Assembly: GCF_026339735.1 (NCBI RefSeq)
Contig: NZ_JAPEQG010000002.1
Coordinates: 372,001-436,000, forward strand
DNA: 64,000 nucleotides
Direction: 5' to 3'
Source of the DNA: Streptomyces sp. NBC_01669
GTDB taxonomy: Bacteria > Actinomycetota > Actinomycetes > Streptomycetales > Streptomycetaceae
The notes beneath the pieces were generated by a model. That model was not told where the DNA came from. It ran no database searches and saw only the letters and a program-made list of their open reading frames with translations. Positions 7,844 to 17,575 of the stretch are shown here, in pieces. Position 1 is the first letter of the stretch, and each line of letters starts with the position of its first letter. Both the position numbers and the translations under genes were made by a program.

Positions 7844-8403
7844 TCAGTCCAACAAGCGGGCGGTGAAGTCCTCGAACCCCAACAGCACCTCGTCCTTCGG
7901 CCGTGCCCGGCGCCGGCCTGGGCGCGGCTGGCGGACGTAGCCGGGCAGAGCGGCAAGGAACATCGACTCCACCGCCCGGTTCAACCCCTCCACCGTGCCC
8001 TTGAGATGCGGGGTGCAGGCCGGGAGGTCCTCAACCGTGACGTCAAGAGCGTTGAACGCGGCAGTCACCGTCCTCGACAAGAAGTCCTTGCCCCGGTCCA
8101 CCCGCACCCGCTCCGGCAGCCCACCCTGCGGCCCGAACGGCTTCTCGCGCACCACTGCCGCGCGCAGCGTGGTCAGCACCGACTCCCGGGACGGGGACCC
8201 GGGCGTGACCGCAACACCCATGATCGCGTTCGTCGCGCAGTCCACGAACCAGGTGATCCACGGCCGCAGGGCGGTGCCCTCGACATCGACCAGGACCGGG
8301 GCCTGAACGTGATCGGCCTCCCACACCTGGCTCCGCCACCCCCGCGGCCGGGACAGAAACACATCGTGCCTGCGGGCCTCACGCTCCCCACCCGCGAGCC
8401 CTG
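7844..8403 (-). pseudogene. TnsB/Mu-like DDE transposase fragment
   Basis: The fragment holds the catalytic core of an rve-fold transposase of the TnsB/TniA/Mu type. The first aspartate is in SQVWEADHVQAPVLVD, the second in ERVRVDRGKDFLSRT and the glutamate in HLKGTVEGLNRAVES, in the right order and spacing. Both ends are missing. On the N-terminal side the frame joins an AbiJ-like fragment at ~8403. On the C-terminal side it joins the dnaB fragment at ~7845 and hits a chance stop (FTARLLD-stop). Residues about 70-150 recur at 23578-23826. An intact relative could recognise TGT...ACA ends like those of the adjacent array; that link is inference. Confidence 0.75.
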
Positions 8404-8796
8404 CCCATGCGGGAGCGCAGCAACGCCTCAGGGCCGCGCTCCTTGACGGTCTTGGGGTCCCAGTGCAGCCACACTTCGGGCAGGAGAGCGGGATGATCCA
8501 CGGAAAGCGGGAGAGCCGTGTGGTAAGCCTTGAAGAGGTTTATCTGGCCAGGTGATTTGGTCGGCAGGCTCTTGAGGAGACGTTGGTAGAGATCCGTCCT
8601 GGCGTCATTCTCGCTGCTGAACTTGCGGGTGGCCTGCCACCAGCTGTGCAGGTCACGCCAGCGCAGGCCCGCGGTGGGGACCTCCCGGTCATAGATAAGG
8701 GTGTCGTCCGGGCGCCCTCCGACGATCTCGATGTCGTTGTCCACCGAGGACCGGAATCGGATGTCCGGTTTGGTCAGGGGGCAAAGATGATGTTTT
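8404..8796 (-). pseudogene. fragment of an AbiJ-NTD-like (abortive-infection type) protein
   Basis: Minus-strand translation reads KPDIRFRSSVDNDIEIVGG, then PTAGLRWRDLHSWWQATR and LLPEVWLHWDPKTVKERG, ending ALLRSRM where the transposase fragment begins. The YDRxVPTxGLRWRDLxxWW and LLPEVWLHWDxKTVxxRG patterns match what I recall of Streptomyces proteins annotated with an AbiJ-type N-terminal domain. The catalytic C-terminal part is missing. Family assignment is from memory and moderate only. Confidence 0.45.
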
Positions 8797-8875
8797 TGGC
8801 CGCTCGTTGCCGTGCAGCCGCGTCGACACCACCGTGAACACGGGATAGCCGCCGTCACTGCCGGTTTGCCTCAAC

Positions 8876-9255
8876 TCGATTCCGGTAGCGGGCTGGGCAG
8901 TCGTACCGAGATCGGTTCCAACAGCTGAAACGGCATCAGCAACACCTTCGTCGGCGACTTCACGGGTGACGGTGGGGATGATCTCGGCGGTGTCGGGACG
9001 TCGATCGGGATGCTTTACCTGTACAAGTGTCATGGCGGCGGCGCCATCGATGGCGGTTCCTCCCGTACGGAGATCGGTTCCGGTGGCTGGAAAGGGATCT
9101 CGGACTACGTCGGCGGTGACTTCACCGGTGGCGGTACGGGTGACCTGGCAGCCCTCGAATCCCAGCCGGGCGCCACCGGAAAGCCCTACCTCTACAAGGT
9201 CAACAGTACGGGCGGTCTCAACGCCCGCATCGACATCGGCACCGGCGGCTGGTGA
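8876..9255 (+). pseudogene. degenerate partial copy of the FG-GAP end of the next gene
   Basis: The segment repeats, with substitutions and an internal deletion, the last FG-GAP repeats of the gene at 9367-11397. It ends GGLNARIDIGTGGW-stop where that gene ends GGLNARVEISSGW-stop. An in-frame TGA near 8925 and several changes (YKCHGGG for YKGHGNG, KPYLYKVNS for KLYFYKGTG) show it is decaying. It is a tandem duplication remnant with no start of its own. Confidence 0.75.
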
Positions 9256-9366
9256 CACCCCATCAGGCGGGTCCGAGTTCACTGCGGCCCCGCCCCGCCT
9301 CTGTGCGCTCCCAGACCCCGACCGCGCCGGCCGTGCCGCATCGGACCCCGACTTCTGGAAGAGAGA

Positions 9367-11397
9367 ATGAAGAACCGTCATCTGCGCCGTTCAGCCTCTG
9401 CCTTCATGGCCGTCATCGGACTGACCGCCATGTTCCAGCACTCCGCTAACGCCTCGGCGGCGGAACCGCTCACCCACGTCGAGTACCGGGGACTCTCCAT
9501 CGACGTTCCGGCCGGGTGGAGGCTGGTGGACCTGGAGACGGACCCGAACGCCTGCGTAAGACTCGATCAGCACGCCGTGTATCTGGGGCATCCAGGAGCC
9601 GAGCAGTTCTGCCCCGGCCACCTGATCGCGGCGAAGACCGATGCGATCGTGCTGGAGCCGTTCACCGGAGCTGCACCCCGAGAGGATGTGCCCACCGTGA
9701 ACGTCCCTGCGGGCTCTCCCGCTCCCCGTGTCCTCCCGGCCGGCGACTCCCGCGAAGTACGGCTGGCCTTCGAGGGCGCCGGCGTCTATGCAACCGTCAG
9801 TTACGGCTCGTCGACGGCAGCGATCGAGAGGGTCCTGGGCTCCGCCACCACCAGCAGCGTGGCTGAGCCGCAGACAGTTCCGGCGCCCCGGAAGCGAGCT
9901 TTACCGTCCGCCCCTTCCGCGATCCCGGGCACCGGCTACACCGGCAAAGCCTTCGATGCCTGCTCGGCACCCTCTTCGGGCGCCATGGCGAACTGGGCGT
10001 CCTCGCCCTACAGAGGGGTGGGCATCTACATGGGCGGACCGAGCCGGGCCTGCTCCCAGCCGAACCTCACCGCTTCATGGGTGGCCGAGCAGAGCGTCCG
10101 TGGCTGGCATCTGCTCCCCATCTACGCGGGCCTTCAGGCGGCGAGCATCTCCTCCTTAAATGCGACCAGCCAGGGCCGGTCGGCCGCCGACGCGGCGGTC
10201 GATCTGGCACAGGGGCTCGGATTCGTCACCGGCACGGTGCTCTACACCGACATGGAGGCGTACTCCTCGGGGTACCGCACCAACGTCCTCAACTTTCTCT
10301 CCGGTTGGTCCGCCCGTCTGCACGAACTGCGCTACCGGTCAGGTGTGTACAGCTCCTCCTCCAGTGGCATCAAGGACCTCTCCTCCGTCTACTCGTCCAC
10401 GGCGCTGGAGCGTCCGGACGTGGTCTGGTCCGCCAACTGGAACGGTGAAGCCAATACCGCCGACGTGAACATCCCCGCCGGGTACTGGTCCGAGCACCAG
10501 CGCGTTCACCAGCACGCGGGCAATGTCACCGAGTCGTACGGCGGGACGACGATCAACATCGACCGGGACTACGTCGACGTCGGCGCGGCTGTGGCCACGG
10601 GCAACCCGGGTATGACAAAACTGACGGCCGGTGACTTCAATGGGGACGGCAGGAAGGACCTGGTGGCCGTTGAGGTGTCGACGGGCAATCTGTGGCTGTA
10701 CCCCGGTACGGGCACGGGAACCCTGACCTCGCGGGTGCTGATCGGTACGGGTGGCTGGAACGGCATGGCGAATCTGGCCGTCGGTGACCTCAACTCGGAC
10801 GGCAAGGACGATCTCGTCGGCACCGAGGTCGCGAGCGGAAAGCTGTACCTCTACCCCGGTACCGGTAGCGGTCCGGGCCGTCGTAAGGAGATCGGTTCCG
10901 GCGGCTGGAACGGGATCAACAACACCTTCGTCGGTGACTTCACGGGTGACGGCAGGGATGACCTCGGCGGTGTCGGGACGTCGACCGGGAAGCTCTATCT
11001 CTACCGGGGCCACGGCGACGGCACGATCGACGCCGGTTCCTCCCGGGCGGAGATCGGCTCCAGTGGCTGGAACGGCATGGACAAGATTGTCAGTCCTGGT
11101 GACATGAACAGGGACCGTAGGGACGACATCGTCGCCACCGAGAAGTCCACCGGGAAGCTCTACCTCTACAAGGGCCACGGCAACGGCACCATCGACGCCG
11201 GTCCCTCCCGCACGGAGATCGGCTCCAGTGGCTGGAACGGCATCTCGGACTACGCCGGCGGTGACTTCACCGGTGACGGTACGGGTGACCTGGTAGCCGT
11301 CAAGTCCCAGCCGGGCGCCACCGGAAAGCTCTACTTCTACAAGGGCACCGGCAAGGGCGGCCTCAACGCCCGCGTCGAGATCAGCTCCGGCTGGTGA
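9367..11397 (+). CDS. secreted DUF1906 glycoside-hydrolase-like protein with FG-GAP repeats
   Basis: A 676-aa exported protein. Residues 1-32 are a signal peptide (MKNRHLRRSASAFMAVIGL..., cleavage near ANASAAEP). Residues ~35-190 are a less defined N-terminal region with two cysteines. Residues ~195-410 are a DUF1906 (Rv2525c-like) TIM-barrel domain: GKAFDACSAPS, YRGVGIYMGG, WHLLPIYAGLQ, then TVLYTDMEAY with an acidic pair at the predicted active-site strand and INIDRDYVDVG near the end. From ~415 to the end there are about five VCBS/FG-GAP repeats (LTAGDFNGDGRKDLVAVEV and variants), each with a calcium-loop-like DxNxDGxxD, forming a beta-propeller. Such proteins are thought to act on cell-wall or other glycans; the substrate is unknown. 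A GAGAGA-rich stretch precedes the ATG. Confidence 0.85.
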   Translation: MKNRHLRRSASAFMAVIGLTAMFQHSANASAAEPLTHVEYRGLSIDVPAGWRLVDLETDPNACVRLDQHAVYLGHPGAEQFCPGHLIAAKTDAIVLEPFTGAAPREDVPTVNVPAGSPAPRVLPAGDSREVRLAFEGAGVYATVSYGSSTAAIERVLGSATTSSVAEPQTVPAPRKRALPSAPSAIPGTGYTGKAFDACSAPSSGAMANWASSPYRGVGIYMGGPSRACSQPNLTASWVAEQSVRGWHLLPIYAGLQAASISSLNATSQGRSAADAAVDLAQGLGFVTGTVLYTDMEAYSSGYRTNVLNFLSGWSARLHELRYRSGVYSSSSSGIKDLSSVYSSTALERPDVVWSANWNGEANTADVNIPAGYWSEHQRVHQHAGNVTESYGGTTINIDRDYVDVGAAVATGNPGMTKLTAGDFNGDGRKDLVAVEVSTGNLWLYPGTGTGTLTSRVLIGTGGWNGMANLAVGDLNSDGKDDLVGTEVASGKLYLYPGTGSGPGRRKEIGSGGWNGINNTFVGDFTGDGRDDLGGVGTSTGKLYLYRGHGDGTIDAGSSRAEIGSSGWNGMDKIVSPGDMNRDRRDDIVATEKSTGKLYLYKGHGNGTIDAGPSRTEIGSSGWNGISDYAGGDFTGDGTGDLVAVKSQPGATGKLYFYKGTGKGGLNARVEISSGW

Positions 11398-11434
11398 GGG
11401 TGTTCGTAAGCCCGTCGGCGCACGGTTGGGCATC

Positions 11435-12519
11435 GTGACGTTCTGTCTGGTCTACCGATTCGGCTGTCTTCTGCTCGGCTGGCTGCGCCTGCTGGCCCGC
11501 TCCTCCGCGGCCAAGAATGTCGAGATACTGATGCTCCGGCACCAGCTGGCCGTCCTGCAGCGCAGCAACCCCAAGCCAGCCTTCACCCGCGGAGACCGCG
11601 CGGTACTCGCGGCCCTGCTCCGGTTGCTGACCAAGCGTCACCGTTCAGCGCTGAAACTGCTGGTCACCCCGCGTACCGTGCTGCGCTGGCACGCGAGGCT
11701 GGTCGCGAAGAAGTGGACCTACCCGCGCCGACGCCCGGGCCGTCCGGCCAAGCCCGAGGCGCTGCGCGCCCTGGTGCTGCGCCTGGCGAGGGAGAACGAC
11801 GGATGGGGGGTATCGCCGAATCCATGGCGAACTGCTCAACCTGGGCTGGAAGGTCGCCGCCTCCACCGTCTGGGAGATCCTGCAGCAGGCCGACATCGAC
11901 CCGGCGCCCCAGCGCGCCGACCGCTCCTGGGCCCGATTTCTCAAGACCCAGGCCCAGGGGGTCCTTTCCGTCGATGTCTTCCACGTGGACACCGTGTTCC
12001 TACGGCGTCTATTCGTCCTGTTCTTCATCGAGCACGGCACCCGTCGGGTGCACATCGCCGGCGTCACGAGACACGTCACCGCCGCATGGGCCACCCAGTG
12101 CGCCCGCACCCTCCTCATGAGCCTGGACGGCACACGCACTGCCGACATCCGGTACCTGATCAGGGACACCGCCGGGTACTTCACCAGGGGCTTCGACGCG
12201 GTCTTCACCGCCGTCGGCACCCGCGTGGTGCCCATCCTGCCGGGCGTTCCCCGGATGAACGCGATGGCTGAACGCTGGGTGGGATCCTGCCGACGCGAGG
12301 CCACCGACCACGTCCTGATCACCGGAGAGCGGCACCTGCGCCTCGTCGTCGGGCGAGTACGCCGCCCACCACAACGAGCATCGGCCTCACCGATCATTGG
12401 GACAACGGTGCCCCGACGGTGTCGGCGCGCCCGAACCGGCCGCCGTCGATGCCCCGTCGCGGATCCTCCGGCGTGATCGCTTCGGCGGCCTCATCCACGA
12501 ATACGCGCAGGTCGCATAA
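11435..12519 (+). pseudogene. integrase-core transposase with two single-base frameshifts
   Basis: A Streptomyces IS transposase of the IS481/IS3 rve class. The N-terminal part (NVEILMLRHQLAVLQRSNP, WHARLVAKKWTYPRRRPGRP) is in one frame to ~11808. The reading then moves to a second frame through a run of six G (GYRRIHGELLNLGWKVAAS, then DVFHVDTVFLRRLFVLFFIEH and MNAMAERWVGSCRREATDH). It moves again near 12352 through a GGG run to EYAAHHNEHRPHRSLGQ and stops at 12517-12519. Repairing two extra G residues restores a full-length protein with D, D and E of the catalytic triad. GTG at 11435 is the probable start. It is either recently inactivated or affected by homopolymer sequencing errors. Confidence 0.8.
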
Positions 12520-12734
12520 GGTGACGAAGGTTGTCGGCACGCACAGGGTTTGGCTTCCGGGTCGGTGTGCCAAGAATGAGCGTGCGGGTCTCAACATGGG
12601 GTGTACGTACGTCGGTCGGTCCCGCGCGGCACGCATCAGCGTCGGCAGCGGCGGAGCCCGTATTTCGTCCTCGGCGTTGAGCGCTCATTCCCGCCGGCGG
12701 CGGCGACCCGCTGCGCCCGTTGCAATCCTTCAGG

Positions 12735-12775
12735 CACGTGTGTCCTGCCGCTCGATGAACGGCAGGACACACGTG
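12735..12775. terminator. perfect 16-bp stem-loop after the permease gene
   Basis: CACGTGTGTCCTGCCG, a 9-base loop, then CGGCAGGACACACGTG. The stem lies 44 bp past the stop of the minus-strand permease gene and is well placed as the terminator of the urease-permease operon. No T-run follows, as is common in Streptomyces. Confidence 0.75.
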
Positions 12776-12818
12776 GTTCGGCATCCGGATGAGCGGTAAG
12801 GCTACGGCCGGGGCGGGA

Positions 12819-14150
12819 TCAGCCGCTTGTGACGTTGTCCGAGACACGCATCCGCTCTCCCAGGAACCCGCCGAGGGCAGTGAGCAGAGACAGGGCCACC
12901 AGCAGCAGGGCCGCCGGCCACGAGTTCCCACCGCTGGCCTTCAGCAGGGCGGTCGCCACGAACGGCAGGAAGCCGGTGAGCGCGCCCGCGAGGTTGTAGG
13001 CCAGGGCCACACCGCTGTAGCGCAGGTGTGCGGGGAACAGCTCGGTGAGCAACGCCCCGGACACGGCGTAGGCGACGGCGAGCACGGCGATGCCGACTGA
13101 CATGGCCAGCACGATCGCCAGGGGGTTCCTGGTGTCGATCAGCCAGAAGACCGGGAAGGCGCACACGGCGCTGAGCAAGCCGCCCCACAGCGTCACGCGT
13201 CCGGGGCCGAGACGGTCCGCCAGCCGGCCCACGACGATGATCACCGCGATCTCGACGACGGCCGCCGTCAGCGTCGCATTGACCATAAGGCCGCGCGACA
13301 GCCCCAAAGTGCCGGTCCCGTAGCTGATCGTGAACGTTGTCAGCAGGTAGAACCCTCCGACGCCCAGCAAGGCCGAGCAGATCGCGACCAGCAGCCGTCC
13401 CCAGGCCTTGCGGAAGACATCGAGTGCCGGGATCTTGGCCCGCTCGTCCTGCTTCAGCAGCTCGTCGAACAGCGGCGACTCCTCGACCTTGCGGCGAATG
13501 TAGACCGCGATGACCAGCAGCGGGAAGGCGAGGAGGAACGGCAGGCGCCAGCCCCAGGAGTCGAACGAGTCGGACGGGAGGAGCAGTACGAGGGCGAAGA
13601 CTCCGGACGAGAGCAGCGTGCCCACCGGCGAACCGACCTGCGGCAGCGCGGCGTAGCGGCCGCGCTTTCCGGGCGGCGCGTGTTCCACGGCCAGGGTGAC
13701 GGCGCCACCCCACTCTCCGCCGACCGCGACTCCCTGGAGCAACCGCAACAGGACGAGCAGCAGCGGCGCGGCAACGCCGATGGATCCGAAACCTGGCAGC
13801 AGACCGATCAGCCCGGTGGCCGCGCCGATCATCACCACGGTGATCAACAGGGCCGGCCTTCGTCCTATGCGGTCGCCCAGCCAGCCGAAGATGACGGCGC
13901 CGATCGGCCTGGCCGCGAATCCGACGCCGAACGTCGCGAAGGCGGCCATGGTGGCTGCGACGGGACTGAGCGTGGTGAAGTACAGCCGGTCGAAGACGAG
14001 GGCGGCGGCGGTGCCGAAGAGGAAGTAGTCGTACCACTCCAGCGCCGTACCGACGAAGGCGGCGAAAGCGACCCGCCCGGCGTCCTCGCCGGTCACGACT
14101 ACCGCTGTGCCCGGCGGAGACTCCGGGGTGGCCTGGTCCGTCTTGTTCAT
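12819..14150 (-). CDS. MHS-family major facilitator permease
   Basis: A 443-aa inner-membrane symporter of the MFS metabolite:H+ symporter subfamily (ShiA/ProP/CitA relatives), with about 12 hydrophobic segments. Subfamily marks are the first helix FVGTALEWYDYFLFGTAAAL, the loop GWLGDRIGRRPAL between helices 2 and 3, and LLQGVAVGGEWGGAVTLAVEHAP in helix 4. These proteins import organic acids or zwitterions with protons. ATG at 14150 overlaps the stop of the upstream amidohydrolase by 4 bp (ATGA), so the two are translationally coupled. It probably imports the substrate processed by the amidohydrolase/urease-like enzymes of the same operon. Confidence 0.88.
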   Translation of the reverse strand: MNKTDQATPESPPGTAVVVTGEDAGRVAFAAFVGTALEWYDYFLFGTAAALVFDRLYFTTLSPVAATMAAFATFGVGFAARPIGAVIFGWLGDRIGRRPALLITVVMIGAATGLIGLLPGFGSIGVAAPLLLVLLRLLQGVAVGGEWGGAVTLAVEHAPPGKRGRYAALPQVGSPVGTLLSSGVFALVLLLPSDSFDSWGWRLPFLLAFPLLVIAVYIRRKVEESPLFDELLKQDERAKIPALDVFRKAWGRLLVAICSALLGVGGFYLLTTFTISYGTGTLGLSRGLMVNATLTAAVVEIAVIIVVGRLADRLGPGRVTLWGGLLSAVCAFPVFWLIDTRNPLAIVLAMSVGIAVLAVAYAVSGALLTELFPAHLRYSGVALAYNLAGALTGFLPFVATALLKASGGNSWPAALLLVALSLLTALGGFLGERMRVSDNVTSG

Positions 14151-15847
14151 ATCTGACTCCTTGCATGCGGCCGTGACAACCCGGCCATGGGGAGGGGACC
14201 CTTCGTTGTTGTGCTGTCCTCAAGTGCGTCGGCACCGTGCACGCACGCGCCGGCCACGAAGGTGGCGAGGACGTCGATGGCGCCGATCCGATCGGCGTCC
14301 ACGTCGACGGGGTCGTCGGAGAGCACCACGAAATCGGCGTGTTTGCCGGGTGTGATGCTGCCGCGCCGATCCTCGTCGTGACTGGCCCACGCCGCGTCGA
14401 GGGTGTACGCGCGCAGTGCCTGCTCCGCGGTGACCCGCTCATCGGGGCCGAGCACGACGCCCGCCCGACTGAGCCGTTCGACCATGGACTGCATGCCGAG
14501 CAGGGGGGCGCCCGGGGCGACCGGTCGGTCGGAGCTGCCCGGCACCCGAATCCCCCGGTCGAGGAAGGACCGATGGCGGTACATCCACGGGGTTCGCCCG
14601 GGGCCGAGCGCCTGGGCCATGGTGTCTCCGACGGCGTACAGGAAGTGCGCCTGCGGCACCGGAACCACGCCCAGCTCGGCGTAGCGGTCCAGCTGGTCGG
14701 GGCGGACCACCCCGGAGTGCTCGATGCGATGCCGTACGTCGCGGCGCGGCGAGACGCGACGGGCCTCGGCGAACGCGTCGAGGGCGAGGTCGACGGCGCT
14801 GTCGCCGATGGCGTGTGCGGCCACCCGCCAGCCGGCCCGGTGCGCGTCGACGACGAGTCGGCGCATCTGCTCCGGACCGTCCTGGAAGACGCCCGTTCCA
14901 TGGATGTGCCCGCAGAACGGTTCCGAGACCGCGGCCGTCCGGCCGATCAGCGATCCGTCCAGCCAGATCTTCATGGGGCCCAGCCGCAGTCGGTCGTCGC
15001 CGAAGCCGGAGCGCAGTCCCAGGTCGAGTCCGGTGGTGATGCCGTCGTCGGCGTGCGAGCGCAGCGCGTGCAGATTGTCGGCGGCCACCATCAGCTCGAC
15101 CCGGGTGCGCAGCGTGCCGCGGTCGCGGGCCAGTTGGTAGGCGGCGGCCTCGACGGGACTGCGGCCGATGAGGCCGAGGCCGATACCGGCCTCCACCACG
15201 TGGGTGAGCCCCTCGGCGGCGTAGACGGCGCTCGCTTGGGATACGGCGTCGGCCAGGTCGGTCACCGGATACGGCATGACCAGTGCGGACACCAGGCCCT
15301 GGGCCCGCTCCTGGAGCAGGCCGGTCGGGGCGCCGTGCTCGTCTCGTACGACGACGCCGCCCTCGGGATCAGCCGTTGTGCCGTCGAGAATGCCGGCCCG
15401 CCGCAGCACCTCGCTGCTCACGGCGCACATGTGCCCGGAGCGGTGCTTCAGCCACACCGGCCGGCCGCCGGCCGCTCGGTCGAGCTCGGCGCGGTGCGGG
15501 TGCGCGCCCATGACCGTGTCGTCGTAGCCGGAGCCCACGACCCAGGCGTCGGCGGGGAGTCCGGCCGCGCGGCGGGCGACGGCGTCGTAGACCTGGGGCA
15601 GGGTGGCGGCGCCGCCGAGGTCGAGTTCGCTCAGGGACTGTCCGAACCAGGCCATGTGGTTGTGGGCGTCGCCGAAGCCGGGGACGACCACCGCGCCGCC
15701 GCAGTCGAGTGTGGTGCGCGCGGGAAGGTCCTCCACTGTGTCGTCGAGGCCGAAGATGCGCCCTGCGAAGACGCCAAGGGTGTGGGCACGGGGATGGCGG
15801 TCGTCCACCGTACGGATGCGGGCATTGCGCAGTTTGAGATCGAGCAT
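14147..15847 (-). CDS. YtcJ-like amidohydrolase
   Basis: A 566-aa cytoplasmic metal-dependent hydrolase of the amidohydrolase_3 (YtcJ-like) family. The metal-site HxH appears as VVPGFGDAHNHMAWFGQ near residue 60. Further ligands are expected in VAAHAIGDSAVDLALDAF and RIEHSGVVRPDQLDRYAELG. The C-terminal SITPGKHADFVVLSDDPVDV is the usual end of the composite beta-sandwich. Members hydrolyse N-acyl or cyclic amide bonds, often in uptake-linked catabolism. It lies 39 bp downstream of the ureC-like gene and overlaps the permease gene, so all four genes appear to form one operon. Confidence 0.88.
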   Translation of the reverse strand: MLDLKLRNARIRTVDDRHPRAHTLGVFAGRIFGLDDTVEDLPARTTLDCGGAVVVPGFGDAHNHMAWFGQSLSELDLGGAATLPQVYDAVARRAAGLPADAWVVGSGYDDTVMGAHPHRAELDRAAGGRPVWLKHRSGHMCAVSSEVLRRAGILDGTTADPEGGVVVRDEHGAPTGLLQERAQGLVSALVMPYPVTDLADAVSQASAVYAAEGLTHVVEAGIGLGLIGRSPVEAAAYQLARDRGTLRTRVELMVAADNLHALRSHADDGITTGLDLGLRSGFGDDRLRLGPMKIWLDGSLIGRTAAVSEPFCGHIHGTGVFQDGPEQMRRLVVDAHRAGWRVAAHAIGDSAVDLALDAFAEARRVSPRRDVRHRIEHSGVVRPDQLDRYAELGVVPVPQAHFLYAVGDTMAQALGPGRTPWMYRHRSFLDRGIRVPGSSDRPVAPGAPLLGMQSMVERLSRAGVVLGPDERVTAEQALRAYTLDAAWASHDEDRRGSITPGKHADFVVLSDDPVDVDADRIGAIDVLATFVAGACVHGADALEDSTTTKGPLPMAGLSRPHARSQI

Positions 15848-15886
15848 GGGGTGACTTTCCGTGGACGGATGCGCGGGCGGCCTGGT

Positions 15887-17575
15887 TCAGGCCAGGTTCT
15901 GCAGACGGGTCAGGGGCAGGTCGGCGGCGCGATGGATGTCGATCGGGCGCCCGTTCACGAGGACCGCGTCGGGTGTGGTGGGTACCCGCACGTCGGGCAC
16001 GGCGGTGTTGGCGACCATGTCGCCCCGGCTCAGGCCGCGGCTGTTGCGCAGGGCCGTGTAGCGGACTCCCCGGGGCAGTGTTTCAAGCGCGACGCGGTCG
16101 TCCAGACATGCCTGGGACACGAAGACCGTGGACAGCCGGCGCGGAGCCCCGCCCAGACCGCCGAAGTAGGGTCTCATCACCCGGGGCTGGGTCAGTCGGG
16201 TGGAACCGGAGCCCGACCCCGACAGGCCCCAGGCGACGAACCCGGACTTCAGCACCAGCTCCGGTTGCGCGCCGAAGGTCACGGGGCGCCACAGCACGAT
16301 GTCGGCCATGCTGCCGGGCCGCAGCGATCCGACATCCGATGCCATGCCATGGGCGATCGCGGGGTTCAGGGTGATCTTGGATAGATAGCGCAGCACCCGT
16401 TCGTTGTTGACGACCTCGGGCCCGCTCTCCCCGGCCAGGTGGGCCTGTACGTGGGCGAGCTGCCAGGTGCGGCGCGCGGTCTCCGCGATCCGGCCCATGC
16501 CCATGGAGTCGGAGTTGACGATGCTGATCGCGCCGAGGTCGTGCAGGGCGTTCTCGGCGGCGATGGCGTGCTCGCGTACCCGGCTCGCCGCGATGGACAC
16601 ATCGGTGTCGAGCCCGTGGTGACCGCGGTGAACTGTCATCGTCATCGGCAGCAGTTCGGCGACGGTCGCCGGGGTCAGCGGCAGCGTCGGCGTCGTGGAG
16701 GAGGTGAGGACATGCGGCTGGGACACGATCTCCAGGAGATCGGGGTGACCGCCGCCGCCCTCGACGTGGTACGCGTGCACGGTGCGCCCGCGTGTGGCGG
16801 AGAGGGTGTCGGCAAGGTAGCCGGATTCGTTCAGCGTGTCCGTGTGCAGCGCGACGGGGAGGTCGGCCTGCTCCGCGACACCCAGACAGGTGTCGACGAT
16901 CCGAGGAGTGGCACCCCAGTCCTCGTGGATCTTGAATCCGCCGGCTCCGGCGAGGACCGCACGCTCCAGCAGCTCGTGCGAGGACGACGAGCCCCGGGCC
17001 AGGAACGCCACGTTGACGGGGGCGTCGCGCCAGCCCTCGATGAGGCTGTGCAGGTTGTAGGCGGGGTTGGCCCCGACGTCCCACACACCGCCGATGCCCA
17101 TGCCCACAAGGGTGGTGACACCCGCGGCGAGCGCGGCGGGCACGACCTCGGGGCTGGAGAGGTGTACGTGGGAGTCCACCACACCAGGCGTCGCGATGAG
17201 TCCTTCCCCCGTGATCATCGCGGTGTGGGAGTCGACGACGAGTTCCACCCCGTCGGTGTTCTCCGGGTTCCCGGCCCGCCCGACACCGACGATGCGGCCG
17301 TCCTTGATGCCGATGCTCGTCTTGCGTACGCCGATCACCGGGTCCATGACGACCACGCCCAGAATCACCATGTCCAGCGCGCTGTCGCGGGGCGCGCGGC
17401 CCGCCACGAGCAGACCGTCTCGTGCCGTCTTGCCGCAGCCGCCGAGCAGCTCCTCGCCGGGCTCCGTGTCGTCGGCCTCGACCTGCACCCACAGGTCGGT
17501 GTCGGCCAGCCGGATCCGGTCACCGGTGGTCGGACCGTACAGGGACGCGTACGCGCGCCGGGACATCCGGCTCAT
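15887..17575 (-). CDS. ureC: urease-like alpha subunit (non-canonical)
   Basis: A 562-aa protein of the urease alpha family. The nickel-centre pattern is visible: HVH at ~136-138, the carbamylated lysine in GFKIHEDWG at ~215, VALHTDTLNESGY, a His in VEGGGGHPDL, and the aspartate in VNSDSMGMGR. The mobile-flap region differs: the canonical C-H-H-L-D stretch reads VHRGHHGLD, so the flap cysteine is missing. The N-terminus (SRRAYASLYGPTTGDRIRLAD) is typical. It belongs with the second, divergent urease locus of Streptomyces rather than the main ureABCFGD cluster. No ureD, ureE, ureF or ureG is present nearby. ATG overlaps the ureAB stop by 4 bp. The substrate may be urea or another small amide. 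Confidence 0.85.
   Translation of the reverse strand: MSRMSRRAYASLYGPTTGDRIRLADTDLWVQVEADDTEPGEELLGGCGKTARDGLLVAGRAPRDSALDMVILGVVVMDPVIGVRKTSIGIKDGRIVGVGRAGNPENTDGVELVVDSHTAMITGEGLIATPGVVDSHVHLSSPEVVPAALAAGVTTLVGMGIGGVWDVGANPAYNLHSLIEGWRDAPVNVAFLARGSSSSHELLERAVLAGAGGFKIHEDWGATPRIVDTCLGVAEQADLPVALHTDTLNESGYLADTLSATRGRTVHAYHVEGGGGHPDLLEIVSQPHVLTSSTTPTLPLTPATVAELLPMTMTVHRGHHGLDTDVSIAASRVREHAIAAENALHDLGAISIVNSDSMGMGRIAETARRTWQLAHVQAHLAGESGPEVVNNERVLRYLSKITLNPAIAHGMASDVGSLRPGSMADIVLWRPVTFGAQPELVLKSGFVAWGLSGSGSGSTRLTQPRVMRPYFGGLGGAPRRLSTVFVSQACLDDRVALETLPRGVRYTALRNSRGLSRGDMVANTAVPDVRVPTTPDAVLVNGRPIDIHRAADLPLTRLQNLA

Noticed and set aside
12802..14901. 699-aa minus-strand frame overlapping the permease and amidohydrolase
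   Set aside because: It is in the wrong frame of two genes with strong family matches and is full of Arg/Pro/Gly shadow composition.
16150..16170. Possible further TAGGGTCTC module end
   Set aside because: The string lies inside the ureC-like coding region and has no subterminal repeats at the required distances.
14237..16384. 715-aa plus-strand frame
   Set aside because: Antisense to the amidohydrolase and ureC-like genes; no motif of its own.
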